A DNA stretch of 64,000 nt, taken from an uncultured Kiloniellaceae bacterium. GTDB taxonomy: Bacteria > Pseudomonadota > Alphaproteobacteria > Kiloniellales > Kiloniellaceae. Shown one piece after another: positions 25,165 through 33,715 of this stretch. The number at the start of each line of letters is the position of its first letter. The stretch's first letter is position 1. A model generated the notes under the pieces. That model made no database searches, was not told the origin of the DNA, and worked only from the letters and a program-made list of their open reading frames with translations. Both the position numbers and the translations under genes were made by a program. Location: positions 124,001 through 188,000 of the forward strand of contig CANMQP010000014.1 of assembly GCA_947500035.1 (NCBI GenBank), in the 5' to 3' direction.

Positions 25165-25827
25165 GTGATGCCCGCCCGAGACACCCAGGAAACCCCACCG
25201 CGCTTTAGCGAGCCGTTTCGTGAAGAACTCACACAGCTGCTGCGCTGGCGGCGCGACGTGCGGCGCTTCAAGCCCGATCCGGTTCCGGCCGAGGTGATCG
25301 AGGAACTGTTGGATCTGGCCTGCCTCGCGCCCTCGGTCGGTAACAGCCAGCCCTGGCGCTTCGTGGCGGTGGAGAGCGCCGAAGCCCGAACGGCGATCAG
25401 AAAAAATTTCGAAGCGGCCAACGCCGAAGCGCTAGAGGGTTATCAGGGCGAACAGGCGGAACGCTACGCCGGGCTCAAGCTCTCCGGCCTGGACATGGCG
25501 CCCGTGCAGCTCGCGGTCTTCTGCGACGAGCAGACCCTGCAGGGCCACGGGCTGGGCAGCCGGACCATGCCCGAGACCCTGCGCTACTCCGCCATCCTCG
25601 CGGTTCATACCCTCTGGCTGACGGCCCGCACGCGCGGCGTCGGGGTCGGCTGGGTCTCGATCCTGGATCCCGTGCAGGCGATGAAGGACCTGGACGTGCC
25701 CGAGAACTGGTCCCTGGTCGCCTACCTCTGCATCGGCTGGCCGGAGGAAGAGCACGAAGACCCGGAACTGGTGCGCCACGGCTGGCAGGACCGCACGGCG
25801 GACTGCCGGAAGGTGGAGAAGCGGTAG
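25165..25827 (+). CDS. bluB: 5,6-dimethylbenzimidazole synthase BluB
   Basis: 220 residues. Flavin-destroying enzyme that makes the lower ligand of vitamin B12 from FMNH2 and oxygen. It belongs to the nitroreductase fold but carries BluB signatures: RRDVRRFKPDPVP, APSVGNSQPWRFV, GVGWVSILDP and CIGWPEEEHEDPELVRHGWQ. Starts at GTG 25165 or the adjacent ATG 25168; no strong ribosome site. It stands alone, about 21 kb from cobU-cobW-cobN, but agrees with an aerobic de novo B12 pathway in this organism. Confidence 0.93.
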   Translation: MMPARDTQETPPRFSEPFREELTQLLRWRRDVRRFKPDPVPAEVIEELLDLACLAPSVGNSQPWRFVAVESAEARTAIRKNFEAANAEALEGYQGEQAERYAGLKLSGLDMAPVQLAVFCDEQTLQGHGLGSRTMPETLRYSAILAVHTLWLTARTRGVGVGWVSILDPVQAMKDLDVPENWSLVAYLCIGWPEEEHEDPELVRHGWQDRTADCRKVEKR

Positions 25828-25897
25828 TGGGTGGCATTCCGCAAAAAAAAGCAGCGGCCCCGGTGCAGGAGCCGCTGCTGGTGTCAGCGAGTTCCTC

Positions 25898-26515
25898 TCA
25901 GGTCGCTCGCTGGCTTCGACCGCGCCGGGCAAAGATGAAACCGGCAAGGCCGAAACTGAAGAGGGCAAGAGAAGCAGGCTCCGGGACGGCCACTGACGGG
26001 CCAGCGGAGGTGAAAACCGCGAAGACCGCAAATCCGTTGTCCGAGAAGTCGAAATCGGAGTCTCCTGTGTTCTCGAACTCGAAGGGCGGGTCTACGAGAT
26101 CCGGCAGGTTTCGCGCGGAGACGAACTCAAACATGCCGGGAACCGACTGCGCATAGGGAATATTCGCGAGGCATAGTTCCGAAGCCGAACATCCGAGCGT
26201 GAGCTCAGGGTTTGAGTCGAACAGGCCCGCCGGGCCGTCAAGAAACACCTGATCCAACAGGGCCTGGGCCGCCGCCTTGGCGGAATTCGCGTCGGTGAAG
26301 GCGAAGTCTTCCGACGGGTTATCGCAGCCGGAGAAAATCGCGCTGCAGGTGCCGTCCTGGAATCTGACGTCGAAGAGTGTCCCGTTGACAACGACATTAT
26401 CCGCGCCAAGCAACTGATCATTCTCAAAAATCAGGATGGGCATGGCATTGGCAGTGCCGGGAAGCGCAAAGAGCAGCGCGCCGACAAGGGCTGCGGCTAA
26501 GACGTGAAGTTTCAT
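25898..26515 (-). CDS. PEP-CTERM sorted exported protein 1
   Basis: 205 residues from the ATG at 26515 (AGGA seven bases upstream). Signal peptide 1-24 (LPGTANA), a body with two Cys pairs (TCSAIFSGC, GCSASELC), and a C-terminal sorting signal: VPEPASLALFSFGLAGFIF then ARRGRS. Such proteins are cut by an exosortase and moved to the envelope or extracellular matrix; no exosortase is in this window. Function of the body is unknown. Its promoter region differs from those of the next two PEP-CTERM genes. Confidence 0.88.
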   Translation of the reverse strand: MKLHVLAAALVGALLFALPGTANAMPILIFENDQLLGADNVVVNGTLFDVRFQDGTCSAIFSGCDNPSEDFAFTDANSAKAAAQALLDQVFLDGPAGLFDSNPELTLGCSASELCLANIPYAQSVPGMFEFVSARNLPDLVDPPFEFENTGDSDFDFSDNGFAVFAVFTSAGPSVAVPEPASLALFSFGLAGFIFARRGRSQRAT

Positions 26516-26639
26516 TCTATATCCTGTCGATAGGAGGCTGTGCGTAATTTGCACAGACGCAGCTTGAGTGATTGGCCGGCTCGCAACCGCGGTTTGACCA
26601 AAACAACAGCGAAGAGCCAATGCCGTTGACATCGCTCAG

Positions 26640-27239
26640 TCAGCGCTGATGCGCGATTTGGACTTTTCCCTTTCGGAGGCGGCGCTGGACTCCAGCCAAG
26701 CCGGCCAGGCCCAAGCCAAAGATCAAGAGGCTTGCGGGCTCCGGGACAGCCGCAGAGGGGCCGGTGGGGCTATGCTGCGTCACCAGATCGATCCGGACCG
26801 TTTCGCCGTTTCGCAAACCAACTCCGTTCAGGTCCAAGGTGACAGAGTTGGCAGTAAAGATCAGGTCGCTCGCAATAAGACCTGTGTCCGAGACGGTCTC
26901 AATCATCGTCGCACCAATTACGAAGCCGCTTTCGCCCCAATCCAGCCCTGAAAAAACGAGCACTTCCTCACGAAAGAACCATGCGTTTGAAAAAAACTCG
27001 GTCGAGAAACCGATTTCGATAAAAGACTCCCCAAAGACCGGGTCGAACCGCGTATTGGCGGAGGATGACACGACGATTGCGAGGGGATCGACGCCTGCGA
27101 TGCCAGTGACCGAGATCGTCGTACCTCTAGATTGAAACGAGATCGTGACCTCGTCGCCGATGAGCGTCGCTTTCGCGGTCCCCGGAAGTATCGCGATGGC
27201 GGCCATGGCAAAGGCCAGCGCCTGTAGTGATTTCATCAT
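26640..27239 (-). CDS. PEP-CTERM sorted exported protein 2
   Basis: 199 residues from the ATGATG at 27239. Signal peptide 1-23 (LPGTAKA), then a beta-rich body starting TLIGDEVTISFQ and a C-terminal AVPEPASLLIFGLGLAGLAG followed by VQRRLRKG. The N-terminal TLIGDEV and the D-(L/V)-x-F-TA/E-(N/D)SVT segments recur in the third protein, so the two are paralogs. It lies 124 bp downstream of nothing co-directional except protein 3, and has its own promoter with TGGACAAA repeats. Confidence 0.87.
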   Translation of the reverse strand: MMKSLQALAFAMAAIAILPGTAKATLIGDEVTISFQSRGTTISVTGIAGVDPLAIVVSSSANTRFDPVFGESFIEIGFSTEFFSNAWFFREEVLVFSGLDWGESGFVIGATMIETVSDTGLIASDLIFTANSVTLDLNGVGLRNGETVRIDLVTQHSPTGPSAAVPEPASLLIFGLGLAGLAGVQRRLRKGKVQIAHQR

Positions 27240-27549
27240 GTTCTGATCTCCCCAAAAATTCTCTGCCGGGACAAAACCTGTTCGCATGCAAAAGAACAAG
27301 GGGTGGCGCCCATTTTGTCCAATATGGACGCAAGTTTGTCCATTTTAGAACAATGTCCGCTGATATCAGAAGCGCGGCGCTCCGCCGTTGCGTCATTGGG
27401 CGGAAGAACCAGTCGGAACTTCAACCGCCCTGGCTGGGAGGATCATGCGGTGGATTACCGGAAACTGGAGACGCGGTAGAGTTACCGCCAGCAAAAAGCG
27501 TCGATCCCCTTGTCGGGAACCGCCGGTTTCATAATCAGGTGGGCCGAAC
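27240..27549 (-). promoter_or_regulatory. Promoter region of PEP-CTERM gene 2 with paired TGGACAAA
   Basis: 310 bp without a gene. On the coding strand two TGGACAAA boxes lie 21 bp apart (plus strand 27314-27321 and 27335-27342) and a related GGACATT 17 bp further (27352-27358). Downstream comes a shared stretch with GCATGC (27281-27292) and GGGGAGATCAGAAC before the start. Closely matches the region upstream of PEP-CTERM gene 3. Confidence 0.65.
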
Positions 27550-28098
27550 TTACGCCCTGCCCCACATCCGCCTACGCCGAGCAAAGCCGAGGCCTGCGAG
27601 ACCAAAGCCGAACAGCGCCAGCGTCGCGGGCTCGGGGACGGCGACGCTGGCGTGCCGCGTGACGAGTTCGATCGAGGCCAGCATCCCAGGGCCAACGCGA
27701 TCACCCTCAAGCACAGAGAAGGTCACGCTGTCCTCGGTGAAACTCACGCTGCCGATACCCTGAACTGGGTTCAATAGGACGTCGACGATCACACCCGCCT
27801 CACCGACCCAGTCCAGGTCTGTAAAGACAAAGTCGACATTGAATGAAAACTGAGCGGGACCGATTAAGCTCGTGATCTCAATACTGGAGGCACCAACATC
27901 GAAAGTGAGTCTATTCTGCGGGTTGAACTCAACGCCGTCTCCCACGGTCTCTGTCAAGGGGCCGGAAACGCTTTGACCATTTGCGAAAATTTCCAGATTC
28001 ACCTCATCGCCGATCAGCGTTGCTTTTGCGGTCCCCGGAAGTGTTGCGAAAAGGGCCACGGCCACGGCAAAGGCCAGCCCCTGGAATGACTTCATCAT
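27550..28098 (-). CDS. PEP-CTERM sorted exported protein 3
   Basis: 182 residues from the ATGATG at 28098. Signal peptide about 1-25 (LPGTAKA), body beginning TLIGDEVNLEIF, and C-terminal VPEPATLALFGFGLAGLGFA followed by RRRRMWGRA. Paralog of protein 2. A longer upstream frame exists but its first 92 codons overlap the conserved promoter sequence and lack a signal peptide, so I reject that start. Function unknown; the sorting signal implies surface or matrix location. Confidence 0.87.
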   Translation of the reverse strand: MMKSFQGLAFAVAVALFATLPGTAKATLIGDEVNLEIFANGQSVSGPLTETVGDGVEFNPQNRLTFDVGASSIEITSLIGPAQFSFNVDFVFTDLDWVGEAGVIVDVLLNPVQGIGSVSFTEDSVTFSVLEGDRVGPGMLASIELVTRHASVAVPEPATLALFGFGLAGLGFARRRRMWGRA

Positions 28099-28470
28099 GT
28101 TCTGATCTCCCCAAAATCTCTGTCGGGAAGAAAGCCGTTCGCATGCGAAAGAACAAGGGCTGCCAGTCATTTTGTCCAATACGTGCGCAAATTTGTCCAT
28201 TTTGGAACAATGTCCGCCGAGATCGGAACTGCAACGCCCTGCCTCCACCTCTTTAGGCTGAAGAGACGGCGGGGGATTCACCCGTTTCGGCTGACCGGAC
28301 CGCGCAACGGAGTGCCGGAGCTTCGTGGACGGAGGATGCATGAAAGCAAAGGGGGTCAGTTCCAGGCCTCTCACCGCAAGCAGAACTGACCGAAGTCAAG
28401 GCGCTCCTGGGAGTAAGGGTTATTGTTGTTCCAGGTCTGTTCGATCACCAATGACAGGAAAGAACTTAAG
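28099..28470 (-). promoter_or_regulatory. Promoter region of PEP-CTERM gene 3 with paired TGGACAAA
   Basis: Two TGGACAAA boxes on the coding strand (plus strand 28171-28178 and 28192-28199, again 21 bp apart), then GGACATT (28209-28215). A perfect palindrome TTCGCATGCGAA lies at 28138-28149. Spacing to the start codon is nearly the same as before PEP-CTERM gene 2. The right part also has to hold the promoter of the cytochrome gene at 28471. Confidence 0.65.
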
Positions 28471-29205
28471 ATGCGCTCCCTGGAAACCGGGACCGAGTTC
28501 CCCGCCCTTCACCCGGCATTTCACAACAGATGCCGAAGCCTGAAGAAAAGGCTCTGCACCGCCCTGCTCGCGGCCTCTTTAGCTCTTCCCCTCGCGCCGG
28601 TCTCGGCGGAGGAGGATCCGCGCGCGGCGGTCCAGCTACCCGCCGAAGTGGCCGCGGCTTTCCTCGCCGAGATGCGGACGCATATGGCGAACCTGGATGA
28701 TGTGATGGCGGCGCTGGCAGAAGAGGATTTCAAGGCGGCGGCCGGCATCGCGGAACTTCAGATGACCCAGGGCCATCACCGCTGGGCGGCCATGGCGGAA
28801 CAGGGCGCGAGCGAGGAAGAGATCGCCGCCGCGAAGGAGCGCTTTAAAGCCAGGCGCGCGGCTCGAGACGGACAGATGGGCGACAGGATGGGCGGCGGAC
28901 AGATGGGCGCAGGAGGCGGCCAGGGCCCGGGTAGAGGCATGGGTCAGGGTAAAGGTATGGGTCAGGGGAAAGGCATGGGTGGCGGCATGGGCATGGGTCC
29001 GGGCTTCGGGCGCCACATGCCCGAGGACTTCCGTGCCATGGGCGACGTCTTCCATGAAGCCGCCGAGTCCTTCGCGGCCACCGCACGGAAAGTGTCAAGC
29101 CCTGCGATGCCTGAAGACTACCGTTCGGTTCTCGAAGGCCTCCAGGGAATTACAATGGCCTGCCGTGCCTGCCACGACGCCTACAAAGTGGAGATCGCGA
29201 GGTAG
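28471..29205 (+). CDS. Cytochrome c-prime/c556-like protein with Gly/Met-rich insert
   Basis: 244 residues from the ATG at 28471. Signal peptide about 24-46 (TALLAASLALPLAPVSA). A helical N-terminal half and a C-terminal helix with one haem-binding site CRACH (Cys231, Cys234, His235) followed by DAYKVEIAR match the four-helix cytochrome c-prime/c556 architecture, where the haem motif is near the C terminus. Between the second and third helices a low-complexity insert (about 133-180: repeats of GQGKGMG and GGGMGMG) is unusual and Met-rich. Redox or gas-binding role in the periplasm is inferred. Convergent with the lipoprotein hydrolase gene. Confidence 0.82.
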   Translation: MRSLETGTEFPALHPAFHNRCRSLKKRLCTALLAASLALPLAPVSAEEDPRAAVQLPAEVAAAFLAEMRTHMANLDDVMAALAEEDFKAAAGIAELQMTQGHHRWAAMAEQGASEEEIAAAKERFKARRAARDGQMGDRMGGGQMGAGGGQGPGRGMGQGKGMGQGKGMGGGMGMGPGFGRHMPEDFRAMGDVFHEAAESFAATARKVSSPAMPEDYRSVLEGLQGITMACRACHDAYKVEIAR

Positions 29206-29241
29206 AGTTCCGATTCTCACTATAGACCGGTTTGAGAGCTT

Positions 29242-30480
29242 CTATTTGCTTTTCCGCCGGGCCAGGATCGCCTGGATGGCGTCCGCCAGTTGCAACTGGC
29301 CGATCACGCCGACCGAGCGCGGGTTGATGTGGGAGAAGCCGTCGATCAGGAAGAGCTCGGTCTCGGGTACGGCATTGCTGAGCGCGATGCTCTCGCTGAA
29401 GGGCACCAGAGGGTCCTCGCGGCCGTGGATCAGGATCAGGCGGCCGGTCAGGTGCGAGAGGTCTCGGTTTTTCAAGCTTAGGGCGTCGAGCTGTCTTCGC
29501 AGGCTTTCCGGCAGACCCGCGAGCAGAGGCGCGACCTGCGCGGGGTCTTCGTTGGTCATGAGGCTGTAAAGATCGCGGCCCTCGGGACCGAGTTGCGCGA
29601 CGAGATCCCTGCCCTGCCCGTCAAGCAGAGCCGCGCGGCCGCTGCGCTGCCGGATATGGGCGATGGCGGTCAGGGTGGCGCGGTCATCCGGATCCGTCAG
29701 GGCCTCGATATTGCCCGAGAGGAAATACCACTTGGCGGGCCGCAAAGGCTGAGCGCTGCGCCAGCGTCGCTCGCCCGGCACACGGTAGGCGCCGGTGGTG
29801 GTGAAGCGCACGATCTCGGTGGTGTCGTAATAGCCGCCCAGCCCGACCAAAAAGCCGGTGCGGTCTTTCGCGTCCGCTTCCGTGGTAGCCAGGACCGCAA
29901 GGCCGACCGCATAGGAGATGGCGACGACACCGACCTGGGGAACTGTCCCTTCGCCGTTTAAAGCCTCGATCTCGGGTCGGCTTGAAAGATGCACCATGGC
30001 ATCGGCGATCCGCCGCGCATCGCCCAGGCGCACCCGGGTCTCGCGGGACCCCAGCAGATCCGGCACCAGCACCAGAAAACCGGTCCGGGCAAAAGACCTG
30101 GCCAGTGCGACCAGCCGTCGGTCGTTCTTGCCGCTGGGGGTAAAGCCCGGGACCAGCACCAGGGCGCCGTCCAGATCGTCGGGATCGGCGCGGTTGGGGT
30201 GGTAGAGATCGGCGGTCTGCAAGGGGCCCGGCCGGCCGTTCTCCGGCTGGACGACACTGTAGCTGATCTCCCGCCGGGTCGGAGTGGGCGTCGTCTCCTT
30301 CAGCGCGCTGGGGGCCTCGCCCGCATCGATATCCTTGAGCACCCGCACGGCCTCCCAGCTCTCCGGCGAGACGCAGGCGGCGAGGAAGAGCGGAAACAAA
30401 AGAACCAGGAGTATTCTTGAGATCGGCGTGAAATGGCCGGGTCGTTGCGCGGTCTGTACCACAACACGCTGCTTCGTCAT
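29242..30480 (-). CDS. Alpha/beta-hydrolase-fold lipoprotein
   Basis: 412 residues from the ATG at 30480. Signal peptide with lipobox LFLAAC (Cys36). The catalytic core shows VLVPGFTPSG, a nucleophile elbow written AISYAVG (the canonical G-x-S-x-G is degenerate on its first Gly), an acid in IHGREDPLVPF and a His in IDGFSHIN. Probably an esterase or lipase-like enzyme anchored in the envelope. Its ATG overlaps the stop of a small membrane gene (ATGA at 30477-30480), so both are co-translated. A longer upstream frame to 30771 overlaps that gene and has no support. Confidence 0.85.
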   Translation of the reverse strand: MTKQRVVVQTAQRPGHFTPISRILLVLLFPLFLAACVSPESWEAVRVLKDIDAGEAPSALKETTPTPTRREISYSVVQPENGRPGPLQTADLYHPNRADPDDLDGALVLVPGFTPSGKNDRRLVALARSFARTGFLVLVPDLLGSRETRVRLGDARRIADAMVHLSSRPEIEALNGEGTVPQVGVVAISYAVGLAVLATTEADAKDRTGFLVGLGGYYDTTEIVRFTTTGAYRVPGERRWRSAQPLRPAKWYFLSGNIEALTDPDDRATLTAIAHIRQRSGRAALLDGQGRDLVAQLGPEGRDLYSLMTNEDPAQVAPLLAGLPESLRRQLDALSLKNRDLSHLTGRLILIHGREDPLVPFSESIALSNAVPETELFLIDGFSHINPRSVGVIGQLQLADAIQAILARRKSK

Positions 30481-30740
30481 CCGACGAAAAGCCGCAGGTA
30501 ATCCGGCTCTGAAACCAGCAGCACGACCGGCAGCCAGAAGGCCACAAAACTCACGACCGCCAGCAGAGAGTTGCTCCGGTTTCCGGGCGCACAGAGCTCT
30601 TCGAACCGGAAGTGATTTCCCGAGGCTTCCAACGCAATGCGAACGCTCCGAAAGGCATAGAGTTTGAAGAGATAGCCGAAGGCTGCCGTATAAACAAAGA
30701 GCAGAAAGAGATTCGTGCCGGTGGAAGTGCCGGTCATCAC
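30477..30740 (-). CDS. Small two-helix membrane protein
   Basis: 87 residues from GTG 30740 (ATG one codon later); AGGA lies upstream. Two membrane segments: LFLLFVYTAAFGYLFKLYA (about 11-29) and LLAVVSFVAFWLPVVLLV (about 60-77). Charged loop between them. Overlaps the start of the lipoprotein hydrolase gene by four bases, so it is a real, coupled gene. No family recognised; it may help membrane placement of the hydrolase (inference). Confidence 0.75.
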   Translation of the reverse strand: MMTGTSTGTNLFLLFVYTAAFGYLFKLYAFRSVRIALEASGNHFRFEELCAPGNRSNSLLAVVSFVAFWLPVVLLVSEPDYLRLFVG

Positions 30741-30848
30741 AGCTGTGTCCTAAGGTTTTGAACGCGCTCAATCATAATGTTGTCGGCAAGGCCCCAAAAT
30801 CAATTGCCATTCGGCCCTCTCCCTTATAGCGACTACGCCCAAACTGTC

Positions 30849-32639
30849 TCAGACTCCACCGCCGGAGAGACTTTTGAGTGTCTCGCTCGGCGTCTCCTGG
30901 AACTGCTGGCGGTAGAGCTTGGCGAAATGCCCGACGCTCGAGAAACCCGCCGCGAAGGCAACCTCGCCGACCGTGTTGTAGCGGCGCAGCAAAATCAGAT
31001 CGCGCGCCACATTCAAACGCACCGATCTGATGAAGGCCGCCGGGGTCAGACCATGCAGGTCTTTCAGGCGGCGGCCCAGTGTCTTCTGGCTGATACCCAG
31101 CGTCACAGCCAGTTCATTCACATCGAAGCCCGGCTCACCGATGTGATCCAGGACACACTCCGTCGCGCGCTCGAGGAACTGCTGCTCGGCGGAGAGATGC
31201 TCCTTCTTTTCAGGATCGTTCGCCAGCGCGGTTTCGAGGGCCTCGAGCCGGGCGTTCGTGGCTTTTTGTACTTCAAAGAATTCATTTTCGATGGAGGTCA
31301 AGTTTTGCTTTAGCGCTTGAACCTCGACGACCGCGGCCTGACGCTGCTTTTGCATGACGGCAGCCATTGCCGATATCGCGATCATCATGAAGACCGGCTC
31401 ACAGAACACCGCCACGAAGTAGGTCATGTTCAATGGCCGCATGAAGATCAGATCGAATGCCGAGGAGGTCGGTTCGATGGCGGCGGGTGACAGGAATCCA
31501 TAGGCCCCGACGCCGATACCGAACACCAGTGCCGCCAGACCGGCCGCCACCCATCGGGCCTGGACCAGTCCGGCGCGATGCTTGCGCAGCGACAGGGCCA
31601 GAAGTATCAGCGGCACCAGGGTTCTCAGGAGAAACAACAGCCCTGAATACCGCCAGGGGTCCGCGACCACCACCAGAACGACGACGGCTCCGACAACCAG
31701 CAAGGCCCGGTACAGCAGTTCCTCCCGTTTCGAGCTTTCCCCGGTCGTTAACAACGCGCGGCAGAACAGGATCAGGATCAGCGTGCCGACGCCGCCGCAG
31801 AAGACCGACCAGCGGGCCACGAAAGTCACCGGCAGGTTCATGAAGGGGATCTGCGCCAGCCAGTCATGGTAGATCAGCGCCAAAGCGAACTGACTGGCCA
31901 GGTAAGAGCTATAGTATAGAGAAAAGCGTGGCGCGATGTGCCGATAGAGGATCAGGCTGACAACGGCCATGATCGCCAGAAACCCGACAATCGACAGGAA
32001 GAGATTGTTGGTGACCTTTGAGAGGTCCGCCAGAAGGCCCGGCGAAATCAGGATCGGCGTTGTCTTGGGTGCGAAGGTACCCGAGATCCGAAGATAGAAG
32101 GTCGTGCTGCTGCCGGCTTCGAGAGACAATTGCACGGCAAGCCGGCCGCTTTTCGCGGGCCGCTCCAGATAAGCCGTGGTGCGTCCGGTCCGCGACATCA
32201 AGGTAAGGCCAGCCGCCGTTTGCTCGTAAAGCCGGATGTCATCGACAATGGCTTCCATCGTCGTCACGAACCAGCGCTTCTCCAGGTCGGAGGGGTTGGT
32301 AACGTCGAAGCGGAACCAGAGAGCCCCGCCCGGCGGCGGAACGGGATAACTCGAGAGACAGGGATCGGCCAGAAAGTCTTCGGCCAGGATTCCCGCGGGA
32401 TCGACGGCGCCGGCGGCATCGGTGAAAGTAGCGACAGACAGGGGCCGCGCCTGGCCCTGCGGGATATCGTCGAGCGTATTGGCTGGCGCAGTCCCGCCGG
32501 CCGGGTACGCGCAGGACACGGCCTCAACATCCGCTTGCTCCGCCAAGACCGGCATGACAAGGGCCGGCGCGCCCGTCGCCACGCCAGCGAACAAGATCAG
32601 CAACAAGAATGACAGAGTGTGTCTGCATGACGTCATCAT
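30849..32639 (-). CDS. Membrane-bound AraC-type regulator with 7TM-DISM sensor
   Basis: 596 residues. Signal peptide 1-33, a periplasmic domain of the 7TMR-DISM extracellular type (about 95-205: GGALWFRFDVTNPSD, RWFVTTMEAIVDDIRLYEQT, TFYLRISG), seven hydrophobic helices (about 212-440), a coiled coil (about 440-480) and an AraC-type double HTH at the C terminus (about 495-590: FDVNELAVTLGISQKTLGRRLKDLHGLTPAAFIRSVRL, VGEVAFAAGFSSVGHFAKLYRQQF). It should carry a periplasmic signal, possibly a carbohydrate, directly to DNA from the membrane. Neighbours do not reveal the target genes; the divergent beta-ureidopropionase is read the same way and is not divergent. Confidence 0.9.
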   Translation of the reverse strand: MMTSCRHTLSFLLLILFAGVATGAPALVMPVLAEQADVEAVSCAYPAGGTAPANTLDDIPQGQARPLSVATFTDAAGAVDPAGILAEDFLADPCLSSYPVPPPGGALWFRFDVTNPSDLEKRWFVTTMEAIVDDIRLYEQTAAGLTLMSRTGRTTAYLERPAKSGRLAVQLSLEAGSSTTFYLRISGTFAPKTTPILISPGLLADLSKVTNNLFLSIVGFLAIMAVVSLILYRHIAPRFSLYYSSYLASQFALALIYHDWLAQIPFMNLPVTFVARWSVFCGGVGTLILILFCRALLTTGESSKREELLYRALLVVGAVVVLVVVADPWRYSGLLFLLRTLVPLILLALSLRKHRAGLVQARWVAAGLAALVFGIGVGAYGFLSPAAIEPTSSAFDLIFMRPLNMTYFVAVFCEPVFMMIAISAMAAVMQKQRQAAVVEVQALKQNLTSIENEFFEVQKATNARLEALETALANDPEKKEHLSAEQQFLERATECVLDHIGEPGFDVNELAVTLGISQKTLGRRLKDLHGLTPAAFIRSVRLNVARDLILLRRYNTVGEVAFAAGFSSVGHFAKLYRQQFQETPSETLKSLSGGGV

Positions 32640-32827
32640 CGCCTTCTCATCGCATTTTTGTTTTCTTAATGGTCAAAGACGAGATCCCCAAGTTCAGCCG
32701 CGCGAACTTCAGGTCATAGTAAACACCAATTCGTTAGTAAAGTCTGTGCCGGCTTAAGTTGACACCGGACCAACTTTCGATAGCACTCGAGACGCTGCGC
32801 CGGGCTGTTCTAATGGCCGGGGCTGCT

Positions 32828-33691
32828 CTAAAGGTCCGTCAGGCGGCCATAGGTCTCGGGACGGCGGTCGCGGAAGAACTGCCAGGTGTTGCGCACCTCG
32901 CGCACCAGTTCCATGTCCATATCGGCGGTGACCAGCTCGTCCTTGTCCTCACTGGCCTCCACCAGGAACTCGCCGCGCGGATTGACCACATAGGAACTGC
33001 CGTAGAAGCGGCCGATGTTCCAGGGGTCTTCCGTGCCGGGGCGGTTGATGGCGCCGATGTAGACACCGTTCGCCACGGCGGAGGCCGGCTGCTCCAGCTT
33101 CCAGAGATACTGGCTAAGGCCTGCGACGGTGGCCGAGGGATTGACGATATACTCGGCACCGTTCAGCGCCAGCGCGCGCCAGCCCTCGGGGAAATGGCGG
33201 TCGTAGCAGATGTAGACGCCGAGCTTGCAGAAGGCGGTTTCGAAGACCGGCCAGTTCGAGCTGCCGGGCTTAAAGAAGAACTTCTCGTAAAAGCCGGCGA
33301 CCTGGGGAATGTGGGTCTTGCGGTATTTGCCCAGATACTTGCCGTCGGCGTCGATCACGGCGGCGGTGTTGTAGTAGATGCCGGTGATCTCTTCCTCATA
33401 GATCGGCACCACGATCACCATGGAGTGCTTCTTGGCATACTCCTGCATCAGCTTGACCGTTGGGCCGTCGGGAATCTTCTCGGCGGCGGCGTACCACTTG
33501 GCGTCCTGGCTCGGGCAGAAGTAAGGCTGGGTAAAGACCTCCTGGAAGCAGAGCACGTTCACGCCCGCTGCCCCGGCCTGATCGATAAAGGGAATGTGCG
33601 CTTCGAGCATCTTTTCGCGAATGCTCTCGGGTGTGCCTGAGGTATCCCCCTTCAGACCAACCTGAATCAAACCTGCCTTTACCGTCGCCAT
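32828..33691 (-). CDS. Beta-ureidopropionase-like nitrilase-family amidohydrolase
   Basis: 287 residues from the ATG at 33691 (AGGAG upstream). Nitrilase-fold C-N hydrolase with the Glu-Lys-Cys triad visible: Glu51 (CFQEVF), Lys125 (KYRKTHIP), Cys162 (YICYDRHFPEG). The segments NPSATVAGLSQYLW, AINRPGTE and GRFYGSSYVVNP match eukaryotic UPB1-type beta-ureidopropionase, which converts N-carbamoyl-beta-alanine to beta-alanine in reductive pyrimidine breakdown. A dihydropyrimidinase gene lies 10 kb away, giving two consecutive steps. N-carbamoylputrescine amidase is an alternative but fits less well. Confidence 0.85.
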   Translation of the reverse strand: MATVKAGLIQVGLKGDTSGTPESIREKMLEAHIPFIDQAGAAGVNVLCFQEVFTQPYFCPSQDAKWYAAAEKIPDGPTVKLMQEYAKKHSMVIVVPIYEEEITGIYYNTAAVIDADGKYLGKYRKTHIPQVAGFYEKFFFKPGSSNWPVFETAFCKLGVYICYDRHFPEGWRALALNGAEYIVNPSATVAGLSQYLWKLEQPASAVANGVYIGAINRPGTEDPWNIGRFYGSSYVVNPRGEFLVEASEDKDELVTADMDMELVREVRNTWQFFRDRRPETYGRLTDL

Positions 33692-33715
33692 GGTGAAACT
33701 CCTGTAAGTTTTTTT

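Noticed and set aside
27250-28200. Sigma-54 promoters at the PEP-CTERM genes
   Set aside because: TGGCA-type boxes were checked but the GC element does not fall at the required spacing, so I only report the TGGACAAA repeats.
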